From Janibacter limosus (GTDB taxonomy: Bacteria; Actinomycetota; Actinomycetes; Actinomycetales; Dermatophilaceae), in NCBI RefSeq assembly GCF_004295485.1, contig NZ_CP036164.1:3410001-3474000 (forward strand): a stretch of 64,000 nucleotides of DNA, given 5' to 3'. The position numbers were made by a program, and so were the translations under genes. The notes under the pieces are model-generated. The model saw only the letters and a program-made list of their open reading frames with translations. It was not told the origin of the DNA and did not search any database. Positions 25,273-33,881 of the stretch are shown here, piece after piece; the stretch's first letter is position 1, and every line of letters starts with the position of its first letter.

Positions 25273-25670
25273 CCTCCCTTCGGTCCTGACGAAGTCCGCA
25301 CGTCTCCTGCCGGAACCCTGACGCCCCGGGGATGGAGTCGTGACGCGGTCGGCGCGTAGCGTCGACATCGTGCACGAGACCTGATCGGGCGGACCGCGAG
25401 GGGGTCCACCCGATCACTGGTTCTTGAGTCTCCCCGGGCTCGGAACCACCCCTGAAGGGATGCCCCTTCGCGATGGATCTCCTCCCCGTCGCGAGGGGGC
25501 ATCCTGCTGTCTCGGAGCGGATTTCGCCCCGACGACAAGGGCCCGAGGACTTGACCAAACCCATGCACAACCTCACCCGAAGTCTGGTGGAGTGCGCGCC
25601 CCCGCGGTCATAGATTCCCACCACCCGGTCGGCGCGACCGCGCCCCGGGACTCGTCGAAGGGTGAATCGC
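25273..25670. other. 398-bp non-coding region between LLM oxidoreductase and secreted zincin
   Basis: No credible gene on either strand. The first 110 bp show nothing clear. 25383-25504 holds three consecutive hairpins (see the ncRNA entry). 25505-25670 contains a TTGACC at 25551-25556 and a TAGATT at 25611-25616, too far apart to be one promoter; the latter could be a -10 for the metalloprotease gene, whose ribosome site GAAGGG precedes ATG 25671. Confidence 0.6.
25383..25504 (+). ncRNA. Candidate structured RNA with C-rich loops (6C-like)
   Basis: Three adjacent hairpins on the plus strand. (A) GATCGGG-C-GGACC/GGTCC-A-CCCGATC, 25383-25415. (B) TGGTTC..GAG/CTC..GAACCA, 25418-25448, loop rich in C (TCTCCCC). 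(C) a 16-bp stem GGATGCCCCTTCGCGA/TCGCGAGGGGGCATCC, 25458-25504, paired throughout with one G-U, loop containing CTCCTCCCC. Two hairpins with C-rich loops is the defining look of the actinomycete 6C RNA family; the C loops could pair with Shine-Dalgarno sequences. The alternative is a long 5' leader of the zincin gene. Confidence 0.5.
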
Positions 25671-26465
25671 ATGAAGCGTGCAGCAACCGTCCTGACTCTC
25701 GCCGCCACCGTCTCGTTGGGGGCCGCCAGCGTCGGGTACGCCGGGGTGACCGAGGAGCCGACCTACCAGGACTTCAAGTCGCAGACGCTCCAGGACGCCG
25801 ACCAGCAGTACATCGTCAACGGCGACATCCCGGTGTCCGGCGAGAAGCAGCTGCGCGAGTTCTACCAGGGGATGGTCAGCCCGGGGCAGGACAACCAGCT
25901 CATCGTCAACACCGTCTACGGCAAGGACGACGTCTGGACCGCGACCCAGGCCAAGAACCTCACCTACTGCGTGAGCACGAAGTTCGGGACCGATCACGAC
26001 GCGGTGGCTGCCGCGATGGCCAGCGGGGCAGCCCAGTGGGAGGCCGCCAGCTCCGGCGTGAACTTCACCCACGTCGCCGCGCAGGACGGCAAGTGCACCA
26101 CCCGCAACAGCAACGTCCTCTTCTCCGTCGAGCCGACCAACACGACGAGCTACATCGCGCGGGCCTTCTTCCCCAGCACCCCCAAGCGCAGCCGCAACGT
26201 CCTGGTGAGCACCAACCAGCTCTTCAACGCCGGCTCGTGGACCCCGAGCAACATCCTCGCCCACGAGCTCGGCCACACCCTCGGCTTCCGCCACGAGCAC
26301 ACCCGACCGGAGGCAGGCACCTGCTTCGAGGACAACAACTGGCGTCCGCTGACCCCCTACGACTCGGCGTCGATCATGCACTACCCGCAGTGCAACGGGT
26401 CGAGCGACGACCTGAGCATGACCTCCACCGACCGTGACGGGATCCGCTCGGTCTACGGCTCCTGA
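25671..26465 (+). CDS. Secreted zinc metalloprotease (matrixin/M57-like)
   Basis: 264 residues. Signal peptide at residues 1-25 (KRAATVLTLAATVSLGAASVGYA). The catalytic metzincin motif HELGHTLGFRHEH is complete (HExxHxxGxxH) near residue 200, followed by YDSASIMHYPQC with the Met-turn (SIMHY). An even number of Cys suggests extracellular disulfides. The mature enzyme should be an extracellular endopeptidase; the target is unknown. ATG 25671 is preferred to GTG 25662 because of the spacing to GAAGGG. It is preceded by the hairpin-rich region and followed by a strong terminator. Confidence 0.9.
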   Translation: MKRAATVLTLAATVSLGAASVGYAGVTEEPTYQDFKSQTLQDADQQYIVNGDIPVSGEKQLREFYQGMVSPGQDNQLIVNTVYGKDDVWTATQAKNLTYCVSTKFGTDHDAVAAAMASGAAQWEAASSGVNFTHVAAQDGKCTTRNSNVLFSVEPTNTTSYIARAFFPSTPKRSRNVLVSTNQLFNAGSWTPSNILAHELGHTLGFRHEHTRPEAGTCFEDNNWRPLTPYDSASIMHYPQCNGSSDDLSMTSTDRDGIRSVYGS

Positions 26466-26484
26466 GCCTCCCGCCCCACGACTG

Positions 26485-26527
26485 ACGCCCCCTTCGTCCG
26501 AGCTCCCCCCACGGACGAAGGGGGCGT
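26485..26527. terminator. Bidirectional terminator
   Basis: ACGCCCCCTTCGTCCG (26485-26500) and its exact reverse complement (26512-26527), an 11-nt loop, between the converging zincin and carboxylesterase genes. The arms contain the CCCTTCG/CGAAGGG word. Confidence 0.88.
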
Positions 26528-26555
26528 CTGCCTGTCCGCGGTGGGTGGCGGGGAG

Positions 26556-27917
26556 TCAGCGCGAGGGCAGCTCGCGGACCTCGATGAGCCCCGGCTCGCT
26601 GATCACGCCGACGTCACCGGTGCGGGCGAAGTCGGCGAAGACCTGCCGCAGCCGCCGACCCGATCGCTCGAAGTCGTCCGGGTCGACGCCCTCGATCAGG
26701 TCGGCGCCCCACCAGGTCTCGAGGCGTCCCTGGAGCAGGGGGAGCTCGATGGTGTGTGCGCCCGCATAGGGGTTGCCGGAGACGCCCCAGGTGATGAGGT
26801 AGCGCTGTCCGCGCCCGCCGGCCCGGTGGTGCCGCTCGGCGAAGTCGAGGATGCCGTTGCCGTAGATCCGGTCGGTCAGCGCCTGCCCGACCCGCTGGAC
26901 GAAGGGAGCCAGCCACGGGCTCAGCGCCCGGTCACCGAGCGCCTTGCCCAGGAAGAGCGAGGCCTCGCGGTCGGTGGACCCGATGAGCACGTCGACCCGC
27001 TGCGCGGCCTCGCGCCAGGCCGCGTCGAGGTCCTCCTCGGCGGGCAGCGGGTGGTGGCCGTACTGCACGCCGAAGGGCATGCCGGCAGCGATTCCGTGGC
27101 GCGCGATCGAGGGCTCGACCGACGGCTGCGCGCTGAGCACGTCGTCGATGTCGGTCTCGATCGTGAGGGACTGCGCGACCCGCATCATCGCGTCCGTCAT
27201 CGCCGACCGTCCGGGCATGACGCCGATCGGTGGGCTCTGGATGATGGCGCGGCGGAAGAGCCCGTCGGCGCCCTCGGCGATCATCAGGTGCGCGATCGCG
27301 TCGCCGCCCGCGGACTGACCGAAGAGGGTGACCTCGCTCGGGTCGCCGCCGAAGGCCGCGATGTTGGCGCGCACCCACCGCAGCGCCTCGATCTGGTCGA
27401 GGAGACCGAGGTTGGCGGGGCGGGTCGCGCCGTCGCCGAGATAGCCGAGCAGGCCGAGGCGGTAGGTCACGCGCACGACGACCACCCGCTGCTCGACGAC
27501 GAGGACCGCGGGGTCGTAGATCTCCAGGTCACCGGCGCCCGAGACGTAGGAGCCGCCGTGGATCATCACCATGACCGGCAGGGTCTCGTCGCCACCCAGG
27601 TCGGCGGGGACGGTCACCGACAGCCGCAGGCAGTCCTCGTCGAAGGGCAGCTCGCCCGGGACGAGGCCGAGGACCTCCTCGAGGAACTCCACCCGGGGCT
27701 GCGGGCAGGCCGGCGACGGGCCGGTGGCGTCGATGCGCTCGACCGGTGCCTCGGCCACGGGTGGGGCAAACCGTGCGGCCCTGGCGTAGCGGATCCCACC
27801 GGCCCGCAGCACCGCGCCGTCGCGGCGACCGACGATCTCGCCGGCGGGTGCCGACCACGAGGGGAAGGCCCCCTTCGTCGGGGTGTCGCTGCGTGAGGGG
27901 TGGGATGGCGTGGTCAT
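26556..27917 (-). CDS. Type B carboxylesterase/lipase family protein
   Basis: 453-residue alpha/beta hydrolase of the cholinesterase/para-nitrobenzyl esterase family. Visible: FDEDCLRLSVTVP near residue 95, oxyanion motif VMIHGGSYVSGAG near residue 115, nucleophile elbow TLFGQSAGGDAIAHL near residue 190, and a C-terminal HTIELPLLQG with the catalytic His. No signal peptide, so cytoplasmic. ATG 27917 (MTTPSHPS) is taken; an extended reading upstream would overlap the divergent ASCH gene. Confidence 0.9.
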   Translation of the reverse strand: MTTPSHPSRSDTPTKGAFPSWSAPAGEIVGRRDGAVLRAGGIRYARAARFAPPVAEAPVERIDATGPSPACPQPRVEFLEEVLGLVPGELPFDEDCLRLSVTVPADLGGDETLPVMVMIHGGSYVSGAGDLEIYDPAVLVVEQRVVVVRVTYRLGLLGYLGDGATRPANLGLLDQIEALRWVRANIAAFGGDPSEVTLFGQSAGGDAIAHLMIAEGADGLFRRAIIQSPPIGVMPGRSAMTDAMMRVAQSLTIETDIDDVLSAQPSVEPSIARHGIAAGMPFGVQYGHHPLPAEEDLDAAWREAAQRVDVLIGSTDREASLFLGKALGDRALSPWLAPFVQRVGQALTDRIYGNGILDFAERHHRAGGRGQRYLITWGVSGNPYAGAHTIELPLLQGRLETWWGADLIEGVDPDDFERSGRRLRQVFADFARTGDVGVISEPGLIEVRELPSR

Positions 27918-28003
27918 GCGGTCAGCGTGCCACGGTGCTCGCCTCCCTCCGTGACGCACGCGGCCTCGCCCGCAGGCGCGCCTGCCGGGGGCATGATGGG
28001 CAG

Positions 28004-28507
28004 ATGGATGACATCGAGGCCTTCTGGCAGCGCGCGCAGCGGCACGCCGAGCTTGCGACGGTGAACTCGTACATGGGTGAGAGCCCGATGGCGCTCCTGC
28101 GCCCACCGGCCTGGGCCTTCGGCGCGACCCCGGAGCAGGCGGACGAGCTGCTCGCCCTCGTGATCGATGGGACCAAGACCTCGACGTCGTCGGCGCTGTG
28201 GGACTACGAGGCCGAAGGGGAGGACCTCCCGACCGAGGGCACCCTCGGCATCGTCACCGACGGGCGGGGAGCCCCGCGGGCCCTCGTCGTGACGAGCCGG
28301 GTGCGGACCGTCCCCTTCGACCAGGTGGACGAGGAGCACGCCAGGGCCGAAGGGGAGGGCGACCGCTCGCTCGACCACTGGCGGCAGGTGCACGAAGCCT
28401 TCTTCACCGAGCACGCGAGCCACGACCGGGGCTTCGCCCCGGACATGCCGGTCGTCCTCGAGGACCTGCGGGTCATCTACTCGGAGCCTGCGGACGCGCC
28501 CCGGTAG
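28004..28507 (+). CDS. ASCH domain protein
   Basis: 167 residues, cytoplasmic. The ASCH (PUA-like) fold is recognised by LALVIDGTKTSTSSALWDYEAEGEDLPTEG near residues 50-75 and the later RVRTVPFDQVDEEHARAEGEGDRSLDHWRQVHEAFF. ASCH proteins bind RNA or act as small amidohydrolases on modified nucleosides (the E. coli YqfB case); this one is of the larger DUF984-like type. ATG 28004 is 87 bp from the divergent esterase start. Confidence 0.87.
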   Translation: MDDIEAFWQRAQRHAELATVNSYMGESPMALLRPPAWAFGATPEQADELLALVIDGTKTSTSSALWDYEAEGEDLPTEGTLGIVTDGRGAPRALVVTSRVRTVPFDQVDEEHARAEGEGDRSLDHWRQVHEAFFTEHASHDRGFAPDMPVVLEDLRVIYSEPADAPR

Positions 28508-28523
28508 ACCCACGCAGATCGGG

Positions 28524-28561
28524 CCACCGGGTCCGTCTCGTCGAGCGGTCAGACCCGGTGG
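28524..28561. terminator. Bidirectional terminator overlapping the recD stop
   Basis: CCACCGGGTC (28524-28533) and GACCCGGTGG (28552-28561), perfect 10-bp arms, between the converging ASCH and recD genes. The right arm lies within the last codons of recD. Confidence 0.75.
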
Positions 28562-30423
28562 CGCAGGCCGGTCGCCCGCTGGGTGCGGCGGGTGACGGCC
28601 GCCCGGATCGCCTCGTGCGATCCCACGAGCGTGATCGACTCCTGGGCGCGGGTGATCGCCGTGTAGAGCAGCTCTCGGGTGAGCAGCCGGGAGTCCGCGT
28701 CGGGCAGCAGCACGGTGATCGACCGGGCTTGGCTGCCCTGGCTCTTGTGGATCGTCATCGCGTGCGCCGTGTCGACCTCACCGAGGGTGGAGACGGCATG
28801 CACCTGGGGAGCGGTCGGCTCACCGAAGACACCGACGACCCGACCGTCCTCGCGCAGGGACATCACGCCGGTGTCGCCGTTGTAGAGGCCGAGGCCACGG
28901 TCGTTGGTCGTGACGAGCAGCGGGCGTCCGAGGACCTGGCGTCCGGCGTAGTCGGTGGTCTCACCGAGCCAGCGCTCGACGCGGTCGTTCCACGGGCCGA
29001 CGCCCCAGGGGCCATCGCGGTGGGCGCACAGCAGGCGGTGCTCGCCGAGGGCGCGCAGGGCGTCGGCGTGCCGACGGGCCAGCGCGAGGTCACGCAGTCG
29101 GGCCGCGTGCTCGACCAGCCTGGGCCGCAGGACCTCGTCGGCCCCGAGCACGTCGTCCACGGGCAGGTGCTCGACCGGGCCGCCGGGAGCGGCGGCATCG
29201 AGCAGCTCGAGGACCCGGTCGGCGTCACCGACCCGGACGGCCTCGGCCAGCTCGCCGATCTCCTGGCCGAATCGGTGCGAGGTGCTCAGCCGGACCACGG
29301 GTCCGCTCTCGCCGTAACCCGCGACGAGGTCGGCGAGCACCGCGCCGGCCTCGACCGAGGCCAGCTGGTCGGGGTCGCCGACGAGGAGCAGCCGGGTCGT
29401 GGGCCGAAGCGCCTCGAGCAGGCGTGCGGTGAGGGTGAGGGAGAGCATCGACGCCTCGTCGATGATGACGATGTCGTGGGGAAGGGGGTTGCGCCGGTCC
29501 CGCCGGAACCGGTTGCCGCTGTCGGGGCGCCAGCCGAGCAGGCGGTGGATGGTGACCGCCTCGATGTCGCTGCCGAGCCGGTCACGGTCCTGGGCGGGCA
29601 GCCCGGCCAGCGAGCCGAGGACCGACTCGCGCAGTCGGGCCGCCGCCTTGCCCGTGGGCGCGGCCAGCGCGATGCGGGGCCGGTGGCCGCTCGACTCGGC
29701 CTGCTCGAGCAGCAGGGTCAGCAGCCCGGCGACGGTCGAGGTCTTGCCGGTGCCGGGGCCGCCGGCGAGGACCGTCGTGAGCCGCCCGGCAGCAGCCTGC
29801 ACGGCCGACCGCTGCTCGGACCAGGTCGCCTCGGCGAAGACCCGGTCGAGCCCGTCCTGGAGCATCTGCGCGTCGATGCTCGGCTGCGGCGCCGCAGCCC
29901 GGCGGGCCAGGTCGTCGGCGACCTGGACCTCCTCGCGGTGGTAGCGGTCGAGGTAGACCAGGCCGTGCTCGACGAGCAGCACCCCCGCCTCACCGAGGGC
30001 GCTGGTGCGCACCCGGTCCAGCCAGGCGTCGGTGGGCGGCAGCTCGAAGGGGGAGGCTGTGCTCGTCCCCTCGATCCCACCGTCACTCTCGATCCCGCCG
30101 TTACCCTCGGACTCGCCATCCCGCGCGGTCCCGCCGCCAGCCTCGGTGCCGCCCTGGACTCCAGAGTCGCCGGCGGTGGCTCCCGCGGCGAGGAGCTCAC
30201 GGGCGTGCTCGGGCGCCATGCTCGTCGAGCCTTCGCGGGCGGCCCGCACCGTGAGGGCGAGGGTGACCCGCGCGAGTGGGTCGCTCTCGTCGACGAGCTC
30301 GGCCAGGCGCGTGGCGACGTGGACATCGGCGGCCTCGAGGATGCCGGCGGCGTTGAGGTCCGCCAGCTCTCCGGTCGCGGTGCGCGCCAGTCGCCGGTCG
30401 TAGCCGTCGAGGATCTCGGTCAT
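28549..30423 (-). CDS. recD: Exodeoxyribonuclease V subunit alpha (RecD helicase)
   Basis: 624 residues. 5'-3' helicase subunit of RecBCD, which degrades and resects double-strand breaks. Walker A AGGPGTGKTSTVAGLL near residue 215, Walker B IVIIDEASML near residue 325, LLLVGDPDQLASVEAGAVLADL, and the C-terminal UvrD-like motif TIHKSQGSQARSITVLLP plus LLYTAITRAQESITLVG. Start ATG 30423 (MTEILDGY) overlaps the recB stop by 4 bp. Last gene of a recC-recB-recD operon with no spacing. Residues around 110-165 are a Gly/Glu/Ser-rich low-complexity linker. Confidence 0.95.
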   Translation of the reverse strand: MTEILDGYDRRLARTATGELADLNAAGILEAADVHVATRLAELVDESDPLARVTLALTVRAAREGSTSMAPEHARELLAAGATAGDSGVQGGTEAGGGTARDGESEGNGGIESDGGIEGTSTASPFELPPTDAWLDRVRTSALGEAGVLLVEHGLVYLDRYHREEVQVADDLARRAAAPQPSIDAQMLQDGLDRVFAEATWSEQRSAVQAAAGRLTTVLAGGPGTGKTSTVAGLLTLLLEQAESSGHRPRIALAAPTGKAAARLRESVLGSLAGLPAQDRDRLGSDIEAVTIHRLLGWRPDSGNRFRRDRRNPLPHDIVIIDEASMLSLTLTARLLEALRPTTRLLLVGDPDQLASVEAGAVLADLVAGYGESGPVVRLSTSHRFGQEIGELAEAVRVGDADRVLELLDAAAPGGPVEHLPVDDVLGADEVLRPRLVEHAARLRDLALARRHADALRALGEHRLLCAHRDGPWGVGPWNDRVERWLGETTDYAGRQVLGRPLLVTTNDRGLGLYNGDTGVMSLREDGRVVGVFGEPTAPQVHAVSTLGEVDTAHAMTIHKSQGSQARSITVLLPDADSRLLTRELLYTAITRAQESITLVGSHEAIRAAVTRRTQRATGLRHRV

Positions 30424-33400
30424 GGCGTCTCCTCGGGGGTGGCGGTCGAGGGTCCGGCCGCCGCGGGCCGACGACCGTCCAGCAGGTCGGACACACCCTC
30501 GATGAGCGCGATCGGCGGCTGCCAGGAGAAGACGCCCGTCGGGTGCCCGTCGACGGTGGGGGTGTCCGGTCCGGCCATGCCGCGCAGGTAGAGGTAGAGC
30601 ACGCCACCGAAGTGCACCGACGGGTCGTACCCGGGCTGGCGCCACCGCAGGAAGCGGTGCAGCACGACCCCGTAGAGGATCGCCTGGAGCGGGTAGGAGG
30701 AGTGGTTCATCGCCTCGCGCAGGGCGGCGGGGTCGTAGTGCTGCGTCGTCAGCGGGGTGTCGACGGGCCCGAGCCAGTTGGTCTTGTAGTCGACGACGAG
30801 GTGGCGCTGCCCGACGCGCAGCACGATGTCGACCGAGCCGGTGAGGTAGCCGCGCAGCGACTGGTCACCGAGGAGCGGGTTGTCGAGCACGTCGGCGAAG
30901 GGCAGGACCGGGTCGTCAGCCGGCAGGTGCTCGCGCATGAGGGTCGCGAGGTCGCCCAGCACCGCCTGCGCGGCCGACGGTGACGGCGCGTCGTCGCCGC
31001 CACCCAGCGGCAGCTCGAACTCCATCTCGCACAGACGGTCCCGTGCCCCGATGTCGGCCAGGCTCGTGCCCGGGGCCAGCGGCCCGAGGGGGGTGCGGAC
31101 CACCTCGACGAGGGCCTCGGCGAGGGCATCACGATCGAGGTCGGGCACGGGCCACGCGATGATCTGCTCCTCGACGTGGGCCCGCAGCTCGGCGAGCAGG
31201 TCCGGTGCCTGTGCATCGGCCTCCTCGAGCACCGCGTGCACGAGCGAGCCGAAGCCCGCGCCGACCGGCAGGTCGGCCATGGGCGAGGGGATGTGCGTGC
31301 CCCCGCCCTCCGGGGTGAGCCCGTCGTCCCCTGCCGAGGGGGCGAGCCCTTCGCCCCCTCCAGAGGGGGCGAACCCGTCGCCGACGACGGCGAGAGGGGC
31401 GCTCCCTTCGTCGTCCTGACGGTCGGTGACCTCCGGCTCGCTGGCCACGAGGGTGTCTGCTCCGGCGTGGGTGACGTCGTCGAGCGGTCGGGTCAGGGCG
31501 GTGTAGGAGGTGCGCCGCCAGTCGTCGTCGACGGTGCGGGTGAAGCCGCGCACCGACAGGTCGGTGGTCGTCTCGGGCCGGGCCATCGGCACGGGTGACG
31601 GCTGGTCGACGTACTCGACGCGCAGGGCGCCGCGGTGCTCCCACTGGGTCAGCTGGTCCTGGAGCGTCGCGTCGCCGGGGACGGGGTGGGTGCGCGGGAC
31701 CGGCCCCTGGCCCTGCGAGCGACCGAGGAGGACCCGGTGGAGCGAGGAGGGCCCGGTGTTGGTGGCCGAGGGGAACCACCACGTGACGACCTGGCTCTGG
31801 GCACGGGTCATCGCCACGTAGAGCAGTCGCAGCGACTCGCCGCTCTCCTCCGCCGCGGCCCGGTCGAGGCGGTCCTGGCGGCCTTCGTCGGAGCTGATCC
31901 CGATGTCGAGGCAGCGGGTGCGGTCGGCGCGGTGGAAGTGCAGCACGTCCGGGCGCGGCAGCCAGCGGTCGCAGACGAAGGGGAGCATGACGATCGGGTA
32001 CTGCAGCCCCTTGCTCGCGTGGATCGTGGCGAGGTGGACGGCGTCGGCGTCGCTGTCGAGACGGCGGGCGCGCTCCTCCTTGCGGGTCGCGCCCATGCGC
32101 TCACGCAGCCACGCGGTCAGCGAGGCCAGCCCGTCGTCCTCGGTGACGACCCGCTGGTGGAGGGTCTCGCCGATGTGGCGCAGGTCCGTCAGGAGGCGCT
32201 CGCCGTCGGTGCGGGAGAGGACGCGGGCGTCCATCCCGTCAGCGGTGGCGGCGGCGAGGACCGCTGCCACGCCTCGCCGCCCGAGCAGGGCGGCCCAGGT
32301 CCGCAGCCGGTGGGCGACCTCCTCGGTGACGTCGTCGCCGCGGTCGTCGAGCTCGCGGGCACCCAGGCCGACGAAGGGAGTGAGTGCCGCCGCGCGGACC
32401 CGCTCGGGTCGGTGGGTCAGCTCCATCGCCTCGAGCAGGGTGAGCCAGGCGGTGGCGGCAGGGGAGTCGTAGATGCTGTCGCTGGAGACGATGACCGAGC
32501 GCAGCCCGACGGCGGTCAGGGCGGAGCGCACCTCGTCGAGCTGCCGGCGGGTATGCGCGAGGACGGCGACGTCGCCGGCGCGCAGGAGTCGCCCGTCGAA
32601 GGTCGTGCGGCCCGTGAGCAGCCGGGTGATCTCGGCGGCGCAGTCGGCCGCGACGATCGGGCGCACGGTGCCGATCGACACCGAGCGCTCGCCGGGAGGC
32701 AGGACCCGCTCGCTGGGCAGGGCGCGCAGCCGCACCGGGGCGAGCAGCCCGTCGGGAGCGATGCCGTCGGCGACCCCGAGGCGCGACCCCTCGTGGGCAG
32801 CGCTCACCGGGTGCACGACGATCTCGGAGTCGCCGAGCTCGGCCCCGCCGAGCAGGACCCCGAGGCTGCGCACCAGCGGCCCGTCGGAGCGGTGGTTGAC
32901 CCCGAGCGTGTGCCTGGTGGTCGCGCTCTCGGAGGCGGTCAGGTAGGTGTCGACGTCGCCGCCGCGGAACCCGTAGATCGCCTGCTTGGGGTCGCCGATC
33001 AGGACGAGGGTGCTGTGGCCGCTGAAGGCGCGGTCGAGGATCTGCCACTGGACGGGGTCGGTGTCCTGGAACTCGTCGACGAGCACGACCTTCCACCGCT
33101 GGCGCATCCGCTCGCGAGCGGGCGAGTCCTCGTCCTCGAGGGCCGTGGCCAGGTGGGAGAGCAGGTCGTCGTAGCCGAGGACGCCCTGCCGGCGCTTGCG
33201 ACGGTCGAGCTCGGCGCGCACGAGATGGGCGAAGCGCAAGCTGCGCGCGTCCGCGGTCCCACCCTCGAGGACGCTGGGGTCGAGCTGGGCGTGCGGGTTG
33301 TCGGTCACGGCGCGGGCGATCTCCCCGGCGCGCTGCCGGGTGAAGGCGGGCGGTCCGCCCTGGGCGAAGCCGCGGACGTAGAGGTCGTCGACGACCTCGT

Positions 33401-33881
33401 CGCGCAGGTCGGACAGGTCGTCGACGAGCCGGGAGTGGGGGTCGGAGTCGCCGGCGACACCGAGCCCGCGCAGCACCAGCTGGCAGAACTGGTGGGTCGT
33501 CGCGATCGTCGCCGCGTCGAAGTGGGTGAGCGCGTCGCGCAGCCGGCGGGCCCGCTCGGCGACCTGCTCGTCGGTGCCCTCGCGCAGGAGCGCGACGACG
33601 GGGTCGGGCGTCGGCAGGCTCGGGTCGGCGACGTGCCGGTGGACGTGGCGCAGGTGCTCACGGACCCGCTCGCGCATCTCGCGGGAGGCGGCCCGACCGA
33701 AGGTGATGACGAGCATGTCCTCGAGCCGCACCACCCCCTCGGCGATGTGCCGGGCGACGAGGGCCCCGATGGTCCACGTCTTGCCGGTCCCCGCGCTCGC
33801 CTCGAGCAGGACCGTGCCGGTGGGCAGGTCCGCGGTGATGTCGAAGGGGGTCAGCTCGCTCGTGCTGAAGCCGGCGCTCAT
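30420..33881 (-). CDS. recB: Exodeoxyribonuclease V subunit beta (RecB helicase-nuclease)
   Basis: 1153 residues. UvrD-type 3'-5' helicase fused to the single nuclease domain of RecBCD. Walker A LLEASAGTGKTWTIGALVARH near residue 30; Walker B VVLVDEFQDTDPVQWQIL near residue 270; motif VHLATIHASKGLQYPIVMLPF near residue 620; LRLLYVAMTRAQSQVVTWW; nuclease motif LVVDYKTNWLG near residue 1040. ATG 33881 overlaps the recC stop (ATGA). Residues about 830-860 hold a decapeptide repeat (GDGFAPSGG, GEGLAPSAG, DDGLTPEGG) in the linker between helicase and nuclease, absent from the usual family layout. Confidence 0.96.
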   Translation of the reverse strand: MSAGFSTSELTPFDITADLPTGTVLLEASAGTGKTWTIGALVARHIAEGVVRLEDMLVITFGRAASREMRERVREHLRHVHRHVADPSLPTPDPVVALLREGTDEQVAERARRLRDALTHFDAATIATTHQFCQLVLRGLGVAGDSDPHSRLVDDLSDLRDEVVDDLYVRGFAQGGPPAFTRQRAGEIARAVTDNPHAQLDPSVLEGGTADARSLRFAHLVRAELDRRKRRQGVLGYDDLLSHLATALEDEDSPARERMRQRWKVVLVDEFQDTDPVQWQILDRAFSGHSTLVLIGDPKQAIYGFRGGDVDTYLTASESATTRHTLGVNHRSDGPLVRSLGVLLGGAELGDSEIVVHPVSAAHEGSRLGVADGIAPDGLLAPVRLRALPSERVLPPGERSVSIGTVRPIVAADCAAEITRLLTGRTTFDGRLLRAGDVAVLAHTRRQLDEVRSALTAVGLRSVIVSSDSIYDSPAATAWLTLLEAMELTHRPERVRAAALTPFVGLGARELDDRGDDVTEEVAHRLRTWAALLGRRGVAAVLAAATADGMDARVLSRTDGERLLTDLRHIGETLHQRVVTEDDGLASLTAWLRERMGATRKEERARRLDSDADAVHLATIHASKGLQYPIVMLPFVCDRWLPRPDVLHFHRADRTRCLDIGISSDEGRQDRLDRAAAEESGESLRLLYVAMTRAQSQVVTWWFPSATNTGPSSLHRVLLGRSQGQGPVPRTHPVPGDATLQDQLTQWEHRGALRVEYVDQPSPVPMARPETTTDLSVRGFTRTVDDDWRRTSYTALTRPLDDVTHAGADTLVASEPEVTDRQDDEGSAPLAVVGDGFAPSGGGEGLAPSAGDDGLTPEGGGTHIPSPMADLPVGAGFGSLVHAVLEEADAQAPDLLAELRAHVEEQIIAWPVPDLDRDALAEALVEVVRTPLGPLAPGTSLADIGARDRLCEMEFELPLGGGDDAPSPSAAQAVLGDLATLMREHLPADDPVLPFADVLDNPLLGDQSLRGYLTGSVDIVLRVGQRHLVVDYKTNWLGPVDTPLTTQHYDPAALREAMNHSSYPLQAILYGVVLHRFLRWRQPGYDPSVHFGGVLYLYLRGMAGPDTPTVDGHPTGVFSWQPPIALIEGVSDLLDGRRPAAAGPSTATPEETP

